A DNA stretch of 9,356 nucleotides from an uncultured Candidatus Melainabacteria bacterium (GTDB taxonomy: Bacteria; Cyanobacteriota; Vampirovibrionia; Gastranaerophilales; Gastranaerophilaceae), in NCBI GenBank assembly GCA_937891325.1, contig CALAFU010000199.1, forward strand, positions 1 through 9,356, given 5' to 3'. This document shows positions 1-6,200 of this stretch, one piece after another. The notes under the pieces were generated by a model. The model searched no databases, was not told the origin of the DNA, and saw nothing but the letters and a program-made list of their open reading frames with translations. Position 1 is the stretch's first letter; each line of letters starts with the position of its first letter. Made by a program: the position numbers and the translations under genes.

Positions 1-36
1 TGGGATTTAGTTTTCTCAATAGCATTTTTCTTCTAA
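1..36 (+). CDS. C-terminal end of probable MlaE-type ABC permease (partial)
   Basis: An open frame enters from the left edge and ends at TAA (34-36). It encodes only WDLVFSIAFFF, a very hydrophobic tail of the kind that ends the last membrane helix of MlaE/YrbE permeases. The identification rests mostly on context: the next two genes are an MlaF-type ATPase and an MlaD-type MCE protein, and the usual order is mlaE-mlaF-mlaD. The Shine-Dalgarno site of the next gene touches this stop codon, so the two genes are probably translated from one message. The fragment is too short to prove the family by itself. Confidence 0.5.
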   Translation, partial: WDLVFSIAFFF

Positions 37-46
37 GGACAAAATT

Positions 47-766
47 ATGATAAAAGTAGAACATTTAGTAAAATCATTTTATGATAAAACAGTTTTAAAA
101 GATATTTCGTTTGAAGTAAATGACGGCGAAACATTAGCAATCGTTGGTTTTTCTGGTTCAGGAAAAAGTACAATTCTAAAAATCATCTGCGGACTTTTAG
201 AGGCTGATTCTGGTACAATTCAAACTTCAGAAGGCGATATTGCAATGGTATTCCAATACTCTGCACTTTTTGACTCTCTAAATATCTTTGACAACATCAG
301 TTTTGCACTTCAAGAAAGAAAAGATTTACGCAAAAAATATTCTCAAGAAGATTTGAAGAAAATTGTTGAAGAAAAACTTAAACTTGTAGGTTTACAAGGA
401 ATTGAAAACAAGTTTCCGTCAGAGCTTTCAGGTGGTATGCAAAAACGTGTAAGCTTTGCGCGTGCAATCGTAACAAACCCTAAGACAATTCTTTACGATG
501 AACCAACTGCGGGCTTAGACCCAATTTCTTCAACCTTAATTGAAGATTATATCGTGAGATTAAAAGAAACAACACACGCGTCTTCAATCGTTGTAACTCA
601 CCAAATGTCAACAATTATGAGAACCGCAGACCAAGTTCTTATGTTATATGACGGCAAAGCAGTATTCCAAGGCACACCTCAAGAAATGTGCAACGCTGGA
701 AACGATTACACTAAACAGTTTGTAACATCATCGTTAACAGGTCCAATGAAAATGTTAACAGAGTAG
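47..766 (+). CDS. mlaF: MlaF-type ABC transporter ATPase (phospholipid/MCE transport)
   Basis: This is the cytoplasmic ATPase that powers an MCE-type lipid transporter moving phospholipid between the inner and outer membranes. The 239-residue protein carries a full ABC ATPase set: Walker A GFSGSGKST (34-42), Q-loop glutamine Q70, signature LSGGMQKR (127-134), Walker B ending in DEPTAGLD (151-158) with E152 as the catalytic base, and switch histidine H185. Its C-terminal stretch QFV...LTGPM resembles the QF...GP tail of MlaF proteins rather than importers of other classes. An AAGGA ribosome site at 35-39, seven bases before the ATG, supports the start. It lies between a probable permease end and an MCE gene, which fixes the role better than the ATPase sequence alone. 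No MlaB, MlaC or MlaA gene is in the window. The family call is firm; the transport direction is not shown by sequence. Confidence 0.9.
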   Translation: MIKVEHLVKSFYDKTVLKDISFEVNDGETLAIVGFSGSGKSTILKIICGLLEADSGTIQTSEGDIAMVFQYSALFDSLNIFDNISFALQERKDLRKKYSQEDLKKIVEEKLKLVGLQGIENKFPSELSGGMQKRVSFARAIVTNPKTILYDEPTAGLDPISSTLIEDYIVRLKETTHASSIVVTHQMSTIMRTADQVLMLYDGKAVFQGTPQEMCNAGNDYTKQFVTSSLTGPMKMLTE

Positions 767-781
767 TTTTTTTGATATAAT
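755..781 (+). promoter_or_regulatory. Possible internal promoter before the MCE gene
   Basis: A perfect TATAAT (776-781) is preceded by TTAACA (755-760), a 5/6 match to the -35 consensus, with a short 15-base spacer. Transcription would start near 788 and give a leader of about 24 bases for the MCE gene. The DNA is so AT-rich that such matches arise by chance, and the short spacer counts against it. The neighbouring gap (45 bases) is the only sizeable one within this operon. Confidence 0.25.
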
Positions 782-811
782 TAAATTAATTTAAAATAGG
801 TAAAAGTAAAC

Positions 812-2176
812 ATGGATAAAATTAAATCATCATCATTCAAAGTAGGCGTTTTAACACTTGTAGCACTTGTAATTTTAATTCTTACAATTCTATGGGTGAA
901 AGGTAGAGCATTCTCATCTGCTGAAAGAATTGAAGTACATTTCAAAGACGTAAACGGTATGAGAGCTGGCTCTGGCGTACAAATGATGGGGCTTAGAGTA
1001 GGTCAAGTAGAAGAAATTACACCTGTCGTTGACGGTGAAAAAAGCTACGTAAAATTGAAGTTTGTTATCACAGAACCTAACATTACCATTCCAAAGGCCT
1101 CTATGATTTCTATTCAACAATCTGGCTTAATTGGTGAACAATTCCTTGAAATTACACCACCAAAAACAAGAACTTTATACTTGCCTGTTGTTGGTAAAAA
1201 CTTAATTTTCAAAGATGATCCTGTTGAAATTAAACTTGATGACAAATATTATGATGTTGGTTACATCAAAGATACAAGAGTTGTTTTAACAAAAACAATT
1301 CCTCTTTTAATGCAAGATAAAGTAAAAACAACTTATGCATATAAAATTGACTATATCGTAAATTTACCAGGGTTAATTTTACCTGAATTTATGAAGGGTG
1401 AACAAATTAAAACTAAAGGCGTAAATAAAATGAGAATTTCTGCGCTTGATAACGAAGCGTTGCCTTATCCTCAAACTGATTCACCTTATACAGTAATCGA
1501 GCCAATGAGAATTTCAGACTTTATGGATTTGCAATATAAAGCTGCCGCTTCATTGACAGAAACTAACCAAAAAGTTAACGATCTATTATCAGATAAAGTT
1601 ATCAGCGATTTGAAACAGTCAGTTGTAAACATCAACGCTTTGACAGCACAAGCTACAACTACAATGGAAAAAGCTGAAAAATTGATTGATTCTTCTAACG
1701 AAGACTTGAACCAAATGATGAAAATGCTTGATAACTTTACTAAGAACTTTGATAAACTTACTAAACTTGCTGATAATATCGCTGGTGACCCTCAATTTAA
1801 GCCTACAATGTTTGAAGCAACAAAAGCAATGACAAACTTTGCAAACAACTTGAACAAAGTTATGGATAACACTGATGCTAAACAACTTGGCGCTGATTTG
1901 AACGCAATTGTTAGCAACGTAAACGAAATTAGTGCATCAGTTAATATGATGACTAAAGACCAAAAACTAAAAACTCAAGTGTTTGAAACAGTTACTAATG
2001 TAAACAAAGCTATGGTTGACTTGTCAAAAGCGTTAGAAGTTGTAAACTCAATGAGTCCGACTGAAAAATGCCAAATGACTCAAACTCTTAACGACGTAGC
2101 AAAAACAGCAAGCAATTTAAGAAAATTCACAGATAAATTAAACAAGAGATTCTTGTTATTCAGATTAATGTTCTAG
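812..2176 (+). CDS. mlaD: MlaD-type MCE-domain protein with long helical C-terminal region
   Basis: This is the membrane-anchored, lipid-binding subunit of an MCE transporter, expected to sit in the periplasm and form a ring or tube that passes hydrophobic lipids. One N-terminal membrane anchor spans residues 11-29. A single MCE domain follows at about 38-116, with the typical core V.GM..GS.V.M.GL.VG.V, then SGLIGEQFLEI. Residues about 117-235 form a mixed segment that I do not recognise. Residues about 240-445 are Asn/Lys/Thr/Leu-rich and look alpha-helical, possibly coiled coil. The protein ends in KRFLLFRLMF, a basic-aromatic tail that may pack against a partner or membrane. At 454 residues it is far longer than E. 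coli MlaD (about 180), closer in plan to long single-MCE proteins. The start ATG has a weak AGGT site ten bases upstream. It lies directly after the mlaF-type gene and three bases before lpxK. Confidence 0.87.
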   Translation: MDKIKSSSFKVGVLTLVALVILILTILWVKGRAFSSAERIEVHFKDVNGMRAGSGVQMMGLRVGQVEEITPVVDGEKSYVKLKFVITEPNITIPKASMISIQQSGLIGEQFLEITPPKTRTLYLPVVGKNLIFKDDPVEIKLDDKYYDVGYIKDTRVVLTKTIPLLMQDKVKTTYAYKIDYIVNLPGLILPEFMKGEQIKTKGVNKMRISALDNEALPYPQTDSPYTVIEPMRISDFMDLQYKAAASLTETNQKVNDLLSDKVISDLKQSVVNINALTAQATTTMEKAEKLIDSSNEDLNQMMKMLDNFTKNFDKLTKLADNIAGDPQFKPTMFEATKAMTNFANNLNKVMDNTDAKQLGADLNAIVSNVNEISASVNMMTKDQKLKTQVFETVTNVNKAMVDLSKALEVVNSMSPTEKCQMTQTLNDVAKTASNLRKFTDKLNKRFLLFRLMF

Positions 2177-2179
2177 ATT

Positions 2180-3190
2180 ATGAATTTAAAAAACGAAATT
2201 ACAAAAATACATTACAACATAAAATCTAATGCTTGGCTTGAGCCAATCTTAGATTTTATGGCTGTATTTTATAGTAAAATTACAGAAATCAGAAACGACC
2301 TTTATGACAGAGGAATTTTAGAGTCTGAAAAAGTTGACGCTTACGTAATTTCAGTTGGAAACCTTACAACAGGCGGGGTTGGAAAAACTCCTGTTGTTGC
2401 AGAGCTTGCAAAACATTACATTTCTCAAGGAAAAAAAGTTGCAATCATATCTCGCGGGTACGGTGGAAAACTTTCAAACAGAGAAGTCCACGTTGTCGCA
2501 GCAAACAATGAAATCTTTTTTACAGCTGAAGAAATTGGCGACGAACCTTATTGGTTTGCTCAAAACATCAATAACGCTTACGTTTTAACTTGCTCTAGCA
2601 GAGTAAAAGCAGCCAATGAAGCAATTAAACACTTTGGCGTTGAAATTATAATTCTTGATGATGCATTCCAACATAGAAAAATTAAACGTGATTTAGATTT
2701 AGTTTTGGTTGATAGCGAAAAATTATTTGGTAACGGCAAACACTTGCCAGCAGGACCATTGAGAGAAGATTTGAACGGTTTAAAAAGAGCCGATAAACTT
2801 CTTATTATGAATAAGACTTCAAAACCTGTTGAATCGGATATTTTAGAAAATCTTTTTGATAAAAGAAAAACTTTTGTTTGCAATGTTGTTCCAAGTTTTA
2901 CATACAACATTAAGACAACAGAAATTTTACCTTTAAAATCTGATGTGTTTGCAATGTGCGCAATTGGTCAACCTGAACAATTTTACGATTTTGTAAGACA
3001 AAAGTTCAATTTGCTTGATACAATTACATTTGAAGATCACCATCAATACAAATACAATGAAGTTTCTAGATTAAAAGGCAATGTTGTTACAACAGAAAAA
3101 GATGCTGTAAAACTTGCTGAATTTGATTTAGATAATATTTATGCGCTAAAATTAAAGTTGGAATTAGACGTAGAAAGCATTTTAAAATGA
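2180..3190 (+). CDS. lpxK: Tetraacyldisaccharide 4'-kinase LpxK
   Basis: LpxK phosphorylates the 4' position of the tetraacyldisaccharide-1-phosphate to make lipid IVA, late in lipid A synthesis at the inner membrane. The 336-residue protein has the family's P-loop SVGNLTTGGVGKTP (58-71), SRGYGG (91-96), GDEP (120-123, containing the aspartate that corresponds to the proposed catalytic D99 of the Aquifex enzyme), DDAFQHR (160-166), LPAGPLRE (189-196), AIGQP (261-265), FEDHHQY (284-290) and TTEKDAVKL (304-312). Residues 19-35 are a hydrophobic N-terminal stretch that likely docks on the membrane. All key motifs are present, so it should be active. It starts three bases after the MCE gene's stop with no clear Shine-Dalgarno site, which suggests translational coupling. 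Its TGA overlaps the next gene's ATG as ATGA. Its presence implies that the organism makes lipid A. Confidence 0.96.
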   Translation: MNLKNEITKIHYNIKSNAWLEPILDFMAVFYSKITEIRNDLYDRGILESEKVDAYVISVGNLTTGGVGKTPVVAELAKHYISQGKKVAIISRGYGGKLSNREVHVVAANNEIFFTAEEIGDEPYWFAQNINNAYVLTCSSRVKAANEAIKHFGVEIIILDDAFQHRKIKRDLDLVLVDSEKLFGNGKHLPAGPLREDLNGLKRADKLLIMNKTSKPVESDILENLFDKRKTFVCNVVPSFTYNIKTTEILPLKSDVFAMCAIGQPEQFYDFVRQKFNLLDTITFEDHHQYKYNEVSRLKGNVVTTEKDAVKLAEFDLDNIYALKLKLELDVESILK

Positions 3191-3816
3191 GTGATATTGA
3201 CGAAATTGTAAGACTTTTAAAAGAGGCAAAACAACAAAAAAGCGATTTTGTACACCTTATGGACAGTTTTAACGACCCTTATTTAGTACTTATTGCGTGT
3301 ATTTTAAGTCTTAGAACTAACGACAAAACAACTTATCCCGCAACCTTGAGAATGTTGGAATTAGCTAAAACTCCTCAAGAAATGATGAAGGTTTCAGAAG
3401 AAGATTTATTTAAAGCCATTTATCCCGTTGGATTTTACGCAAATAAAGCTAAACAAATTATTCAACTTTCAAAAGAACTTGTTGAAAAATATGACGGCAA
3501 AGTTCCTTGTGATATTGATGAGCTTTGCAAATTTAATGGTGTTGGTAGAAAAACTGCAAATTTAGTCGTTTCAAGAGGTTTTAACAAACCTGCTATTTGT
3601 GTTGATGTTCATGTTCACAGAATTTTTAACCGACTTGGTTATGTTAAAACCAAAAATCCGGAAGAAACTGAATTTGCACTTCGTAAAAAATTACCTCAAA
3701 AATATTGGATTGATATAAATACTCTTATTGTTACGCATGGACAAAACGTCTGCAAGCCTCAAAAACCGAACTGTGCAGACTGTCCAATTGAAAAATATTG
3801 CGCAAAATTAATTTAA
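3187..3816 (+). CDS. nth: Endonuclease III (DNA glycosylase/AP lyase)
   Basis: Endonuclease III removes oxidised pyrimidines from DNA and nicks the abasic site in base excision repair. The 209-residue protein has the usual family length. The helix-hairpin-helix around FNGVGRKTANLVV (116-128) carries catalytic lysine K122, and CVDVHVHR (138-145) holds catalytic aspartate D140. The C-terminal [4Fe-4S] cluster ligands are C189, C196, C199 and C205, with the classic C-X6-C-X2-C-X5-C spacing. The N-terminal helix reads ILSLRTNDKTT (39-49) where E. coli has a LLSAQATD-type sequence, so this is a somewhat different Nth subgroup, but the catalytic set is complete. Its ATG overlaps the lpxK stop (ATGA), so it is probably the last gene of the lipid operon by coupling rather than by function. 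Its final nine bases overlap the convergent pilin-like gene. Confidence 0.95.
   Translation: MSDIDEIVRLLKEAKQQKSDFVHLMDSFNDPYLVLIACILSLRTNDKTTYPATLRMLELAKTPQEMMKVSEEDLFKAIYPVGFYANKAKQIIQLSKELVEKYDGKVPCDIDELCKFNGVGRKTANLVVSRGFNKPAICVDVHVHRIFNRLGYVKTKNPEETEFALRKKLPQKYWIDINTLIVTHGQNVCKPQKPNCADCPIEKYCAKLI
3808..3816. other. Tail-to-tail overlap of convergent genes
   Basis: The TAA of nth (3814-3816, plus strand) lies inside the last codons of the pilin-like gene, whose own TAA reads on the minus strand at 3810-3808. The two operons therefore share nine coding bases. I see no stem followed by a T-run on either strand close to this junction, so termination of either message must occur inside the opposing gene or by another mechanism. 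Confidence 0.85.
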
Positions 3817-4452
3817 TCGACCACCATAATTGTTGTAGTATGATGCACAAGAAATGCCTTTGCCTTTTTTAGAGCAATCTGATTTCATAAGCATTTCATC
3901 ATATTCTTCACCAAATGGTTCAATTCTATCAACAAAAATATTTACGCCAAAAATATCTTGCCCCCATTTATTAGGCTTTTTAAGACCATTCAAATCAATT
4001 GTCATCATTGCAATTGGCAAGGAATTTTGAGCTTGTGACGGAACAAGTAACCATTTTACGCCAATAATCATACCTGAATTTGTAGTATGTAAGTTTTTGA
4101 CGTAATATTCGCTCTTATCATTTACCAAAGAACCGTCCATAAAGTATGTCTTGTATGTTTTAGGGTCAACAACTGATTGCATTCTAAAATATGGATTTAA
4201 CAAATCACATAGAACAACTTCTCTCTCATCATCTGTTCGAGTTTTTTCAATCGCAACCTTGTCAGTCTCAGTAGTTTGAGCCTTAATCGCTGAGAACACA
4301 TACTCAATATTTTTGTAAGTATGTTTCCATTGAGAAATTGTGTGTAATTTTTTGTTGTCATCTATGATATTTGGAATCAAAATTATAGCAGTTAAAACAA
4401 CAATTGAAATAACAACAATAATTTCTACCAATGTGAATGCTTGTTTTTTCAT
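3808..4452 (-). CDS. Type IV pilin-like / pseudopilin protein with N-methylation motif
   Basis: This is probably an exported pilin-like protein processed by a prepilin peptidase and assembled into, or anchored by, a type IV pilus or type II secretion-like machine. With the ATG at 4452 it has 214 residues: a five-residue basic leader MKKQA, then FTLVEIIVVIS, with the conserved glutamate at mature position 5 and a hydrophobic helix to about residue 28. The leader ends in alanine rather than the usual glycine, which prepilin peptidases can accept. The C-terminal part contains DLNGLKKPNKWGQDIFG (about 143-159), a pattern I associate with minor-pilin-like families, and two cysteines (193 and 202) that may form a disulfide. 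A TTG one codon upstream is less likely because AGGAG is ideally placed for the ATG. The gene starts ten bases after the PHP gene's stop. Its exact role (pilus, secretion, DNA uptake) cannot be told. Confidence 0.82.
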   Translation of the reverse strand: MKKQAFTLVEIIVVISIVVLTAIILIPNIIDDNKKLHTISQWKHTYKNIEYVFSAIKAQTTETDKVAIEKTRTDDEREVVLCDLLNPYFRMQSVVDPKTYKTYFMDGSLVNDKSEYYVKNLHTTNSGMIIGVKWLLVPSQAQNSLPIAMMTIDLNGLKKPNKWGQDIFGVNIFVDRIEPFGEEYDEMLMKSDCSKKGKGISCASYYNNYGGRLN

Positions 4453-4459
4453 CAATTAA

Positions 4460-4464
4460 CTCCT
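4460..4464 (-). promoter_or_regulatory. Ribosome binding site fixing the pilin-like start
   Basis: AGGAG on the minus strand lies seven bases before the ATG at 4452 and overlaps the TAG stop of the upstream PHP gene (4465-4463). It favours ATG over the TTG at 4455 and suggests coupled translation. Confidence 0.7.
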
Positions 4465-5320
4465 AAGCCATATCTAGGCGTTTTTTCTCTTGAATTAACT
4501 TGTCATAAATCCATTCAGGTATAAAATGTTTGCCCAAAAGAATTTGACCGTTCAAAATATTTGGTGCGTGGAAATCAGAACCACCTGTTACGATAAGTCC
4601 TAATTTTTCTGCCATAGATGAAAAATATTCAACGACCGCTGGTGAATGTTTTCTATGATATGCTTCAATACCACGCAAACCGTAGTTCATTAAGTCTTTA
4701 ATTAAATCCTCTGCAATGTCAATATCGTGAGGGTGAGCAATAACAGGAACACCACCCGCATCATAGATAATTTCAACCGCATCTTGAGGTGAAACTGTCT
4801 TTCTTTGTACATATACAGGTGAATTGTCGTTAATATACTTGCTATACGCTTCAATTACGCTGTTTGTACCACCAGCATTTGTGATAGCTTTTGCAATGTG
4901 AGGACGACCAATACTGCCACCTTCTGCAACTTGAGCTTTGATTGAGTCAAAAGAAATTTTAATATTTTCTTTTTTGTCTAACAAGTCAATAATTTCAAGT
5001 GTTTGATTAATTCTGGCTTGTTGTTGAGCCTTCATAAGTTTTTGAAAATCTTCATTATTAGGGTCCATAAAGTAACCTAAAATGTGAACTTCATAGTTTT
5101 TATAAAGTGTGTTTACCTCAACCCCTTGAATAATCTCAAGTTCGTCTTGTTTGCCTATTTCGTTTAAATATTTTTGCGCAATATCATAAGATAAAATATT
5201 ATCGTGATCTGTTAATGCTATTGCTTGTAAACCTGCCTCTAATGCAGTGTCTACAATTTTTTCTGGTGTAAAAACACCGTCTGAATAATTAGTGTGGATG
5301 TGAAAATCTGAACGCTTCAT
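4463..5320 (-). CDS. PHP-domain metal-dependent phosphoesterase (YciV/RNase AM-like)
   Basis: The 285-residue protein belongs to the PHP family best matching YciV/TrpH. Characterised members hydrolyse 3',5'-nucleoside bisphosphates or trim RNA 5' ends (RNase AM). Metal-binding residues are visible throughout: DFHIHTNYSDG (5-15; H7, H9, D14), LTDHD (36-40; D38, H39), GVEVN (66-70; E68), H79, GRPH (138-141), HPH (196-198), GIEAYH (217-222) and GSDFH (247-251). The length is normal for the family and no polymerase domain is attached, so it is not a DNA polymerase PHP domain. I chose the ATG at 5320, with a strong GGAGGTG site six bases upstream; a TTG at 5335 would read through that site and add five residues. 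It lies between ymdB (15-base gap) and the pilin-like gene, downstream of RNase Y. A role in clearing short RNA or pAp is inference; histidinol phosphatase is a less likely alternative. Confidence 0.88.
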   Translation of the reverse strand: MKRSDFHIHTNYSDGVFTPEKIVDTALEAGLQAIALTDHDNILSYDIAQKYLNEIGKQDELEIIQGVEVNTLYKNYEVHILGYFMDPNNEDFQKLMKAQQQARINQTLEIIDLLDKKENIKISFDSIKAQVAEGGSIGRPHIAKAITNAGGTNSVIEAYSKYINDNSPVYVQRKTVSPQDAVEIIYDAGGVPVIAHPHDIDIAEDLIKDLMNYGLRGIEAYHRKHSPAVVEYFSSMAEKLGLIVTGGSDFHAPNILNGQILLGKHFIPEWIYDKLIQEKKRLDMA

Positions 5321-5326
5321 TATTTC

Positions 5327-5333
5327 CACCTCC
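5327..5333 (-). promoter_or_regulatory. Strong ribosome binding site fixing the PHP gene start
   Basis: GGAGGTG on the minus strand, six bases before the ATG at 5320 and directly after the ymdB TGA (5338-5336). It is the best Shine-Dalgarno match in the window and decides for the ATG start over the upstream TTG. Confidence 0.75.
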
Positions 5334-5335
5334 AA

Positions 5336-6178
5336 TCAGGACTTTTGATTATTTTGATTATCAAAGTCTACCTCCAATCCATTATTTTCATATACTATTT
5401 TGTCATTAATTCTTTTTATTTCGGTTGCCTTACCTGTTAAAGCATCTAAGGTAATTTCAACCGCATTAATTGTAGCAACATTATCTTGTGCTACTTCAAA
5501 GCGTTCCGGCATACAGGTTGTCATTCTAGCAAGTGAGGTTGTGTATTCCATACCTATAACACTATCCTCAGCACCGCAAAAACCTGCATCAGTAATATAC
5601 GCCATATCGTTAACAATTTTTTCATCTGCTGTTTGAACATGAGTGTGAGTTCCAACAAATGCACTTACACCAAAACTTGCACAGAATCTACCAAAACAAA
5701 TCTTTTCAGCTGTTGCTTCTGCGTGAAAATCAACAAAAATGTTTGGTGTAATCTCTTTAATTTCTTTAATCTTTTCTTCAATAATCTTCCATTGTGAATC
5801 CATAGGTTGCATAAATACACGCCCCAAGAAATTCATAACACAAATTTTATGCTCTCCAACCTCAAAAATTTTAAAACCTTCTCCTCTTGTACCTTCGGGG
5901 TAATTCAAAGGTCGGACTAATTTGTCCGCATCATCTATGTAGTTAAATATTTCTTTTTTATCCCAAATGTGATTACCTGATGTAAAGCAATTAACTCCTG
6001 CGTTTACAAGTTGATTATAATTTTTTTGTGTTAAACCAAAACCGTGAGATGCATTTTCTGCATTCACGATTACAAAGTCGTATTTATTTTTATTGTCGGC
6101 AAGATAGTCGGTAACGGCATTTCTACCGATTTTACCGACTACATCGCCAAAAAATAATATTTTAATCAGTTCTTGCAT
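5336..6178 (-). CDS. ymdB: YmdB family metallophosphoesterase (2',3'-cyclic nucleotide phosphodiesterase)
   Basis: YmdB proteins are dinuclear metal phosphodiesterases; the Bacillus subtilis member hydrolyses 2',3'-cyclic nucleotides and affects RNase Y-dependent processes and multicellular behaviour. The 280-residue sequence shows the expected ligands: GDVVGK (11-16; D12), NAENASHG (39-46; E41, N42), SGNHIWDK (67-74; N69, H70), DFHAEATAEK (150-159; H152) and GTHTHVQTADE (176-186; H178, H180). It is slightly longer than the usual 260-odd residues, because of an Asn/Asp/Gln-rich tail with no recognised domain. The ATG start gives a protein beginning MQELIKILFFGD, typical of the family, with an AGGTG site about ten bases upstream. 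It follows rny by 22 bases. The rny-ymdB pairing is common in bacteria that have RNase Y and supports the call. Confidence 0.94.
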   Translation of the reverse strand: MQELIKILFFGDVVGKIGRNAVTDYLADNKNKYDFVIVNAENASHGFGLTQKNYNQLVNAGVNCFTSGNHIWDKKEIFNYIDDADKLVRPLNYPEGTRGEGFKIFEVGEHKICVMNFLGRVFMQPMDSQWKIIEEKIKEIKEITPNIFVDFHAEATAEKICFGRFCASFGVSAFVGTHTHVQTADEKIVNDMAYITDAGFCGAEDSVIGMEYTTSLARMTTCMPERFEVAQDNVATINAVEITLDALTGKATEIKRINDKIVYENNGLEVDFDNQNNQKS

Positions 6179-6200
6179 AACTGCATTTCACCTTTTAATT

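Noticed and set aside
733..773. Two GTTAAC copies (733-738 and 754-759) followed by a run of seven T, as a possible terminator after the ATPase gene
   Set aside because: The six-pair stem is AT-rich with a 15-base loop, and the T-run starts seven bases after the stem. It would also split a clear lipid transport operon.
1619..1885. Minus-strand open frame of 88 codons inside the MCE gene
   Set aside because: It is Cys/Phe/His-rich, has no family resemblance, and is the mirror of the Asn/Lys-rich helical coding sequence.
2578..2910. Minus-strand open frame of 110 codons inside lpxK
   Set aside because: It lies wholly within a strongly supported LpxK gene, on the other strand, with no recognisable motif.
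3770..3808. TTGCGCAA followed by TATTTTT on the minus strand as a terminator for the pilin-like gene
   Set aside because: An eight-base palindrome leaves no room for a loop, so it cannot form a useful hairpin.
5321..5335. Longer PHP protein starting at TTG 5335
   Set aside because: The extra codons coincide with the GGAGGTG ribosome site, and family members begin close to the DFHIHT motif, so the ATG at 5320 is better.
5400..5636. Plus-strand open frame of 78 codons inside ymdB
   Set aside because: It is fully contained in a well-conserved YmdB coding region; its apparent hydrophobicity is a by-product of the opposite strand's codons.
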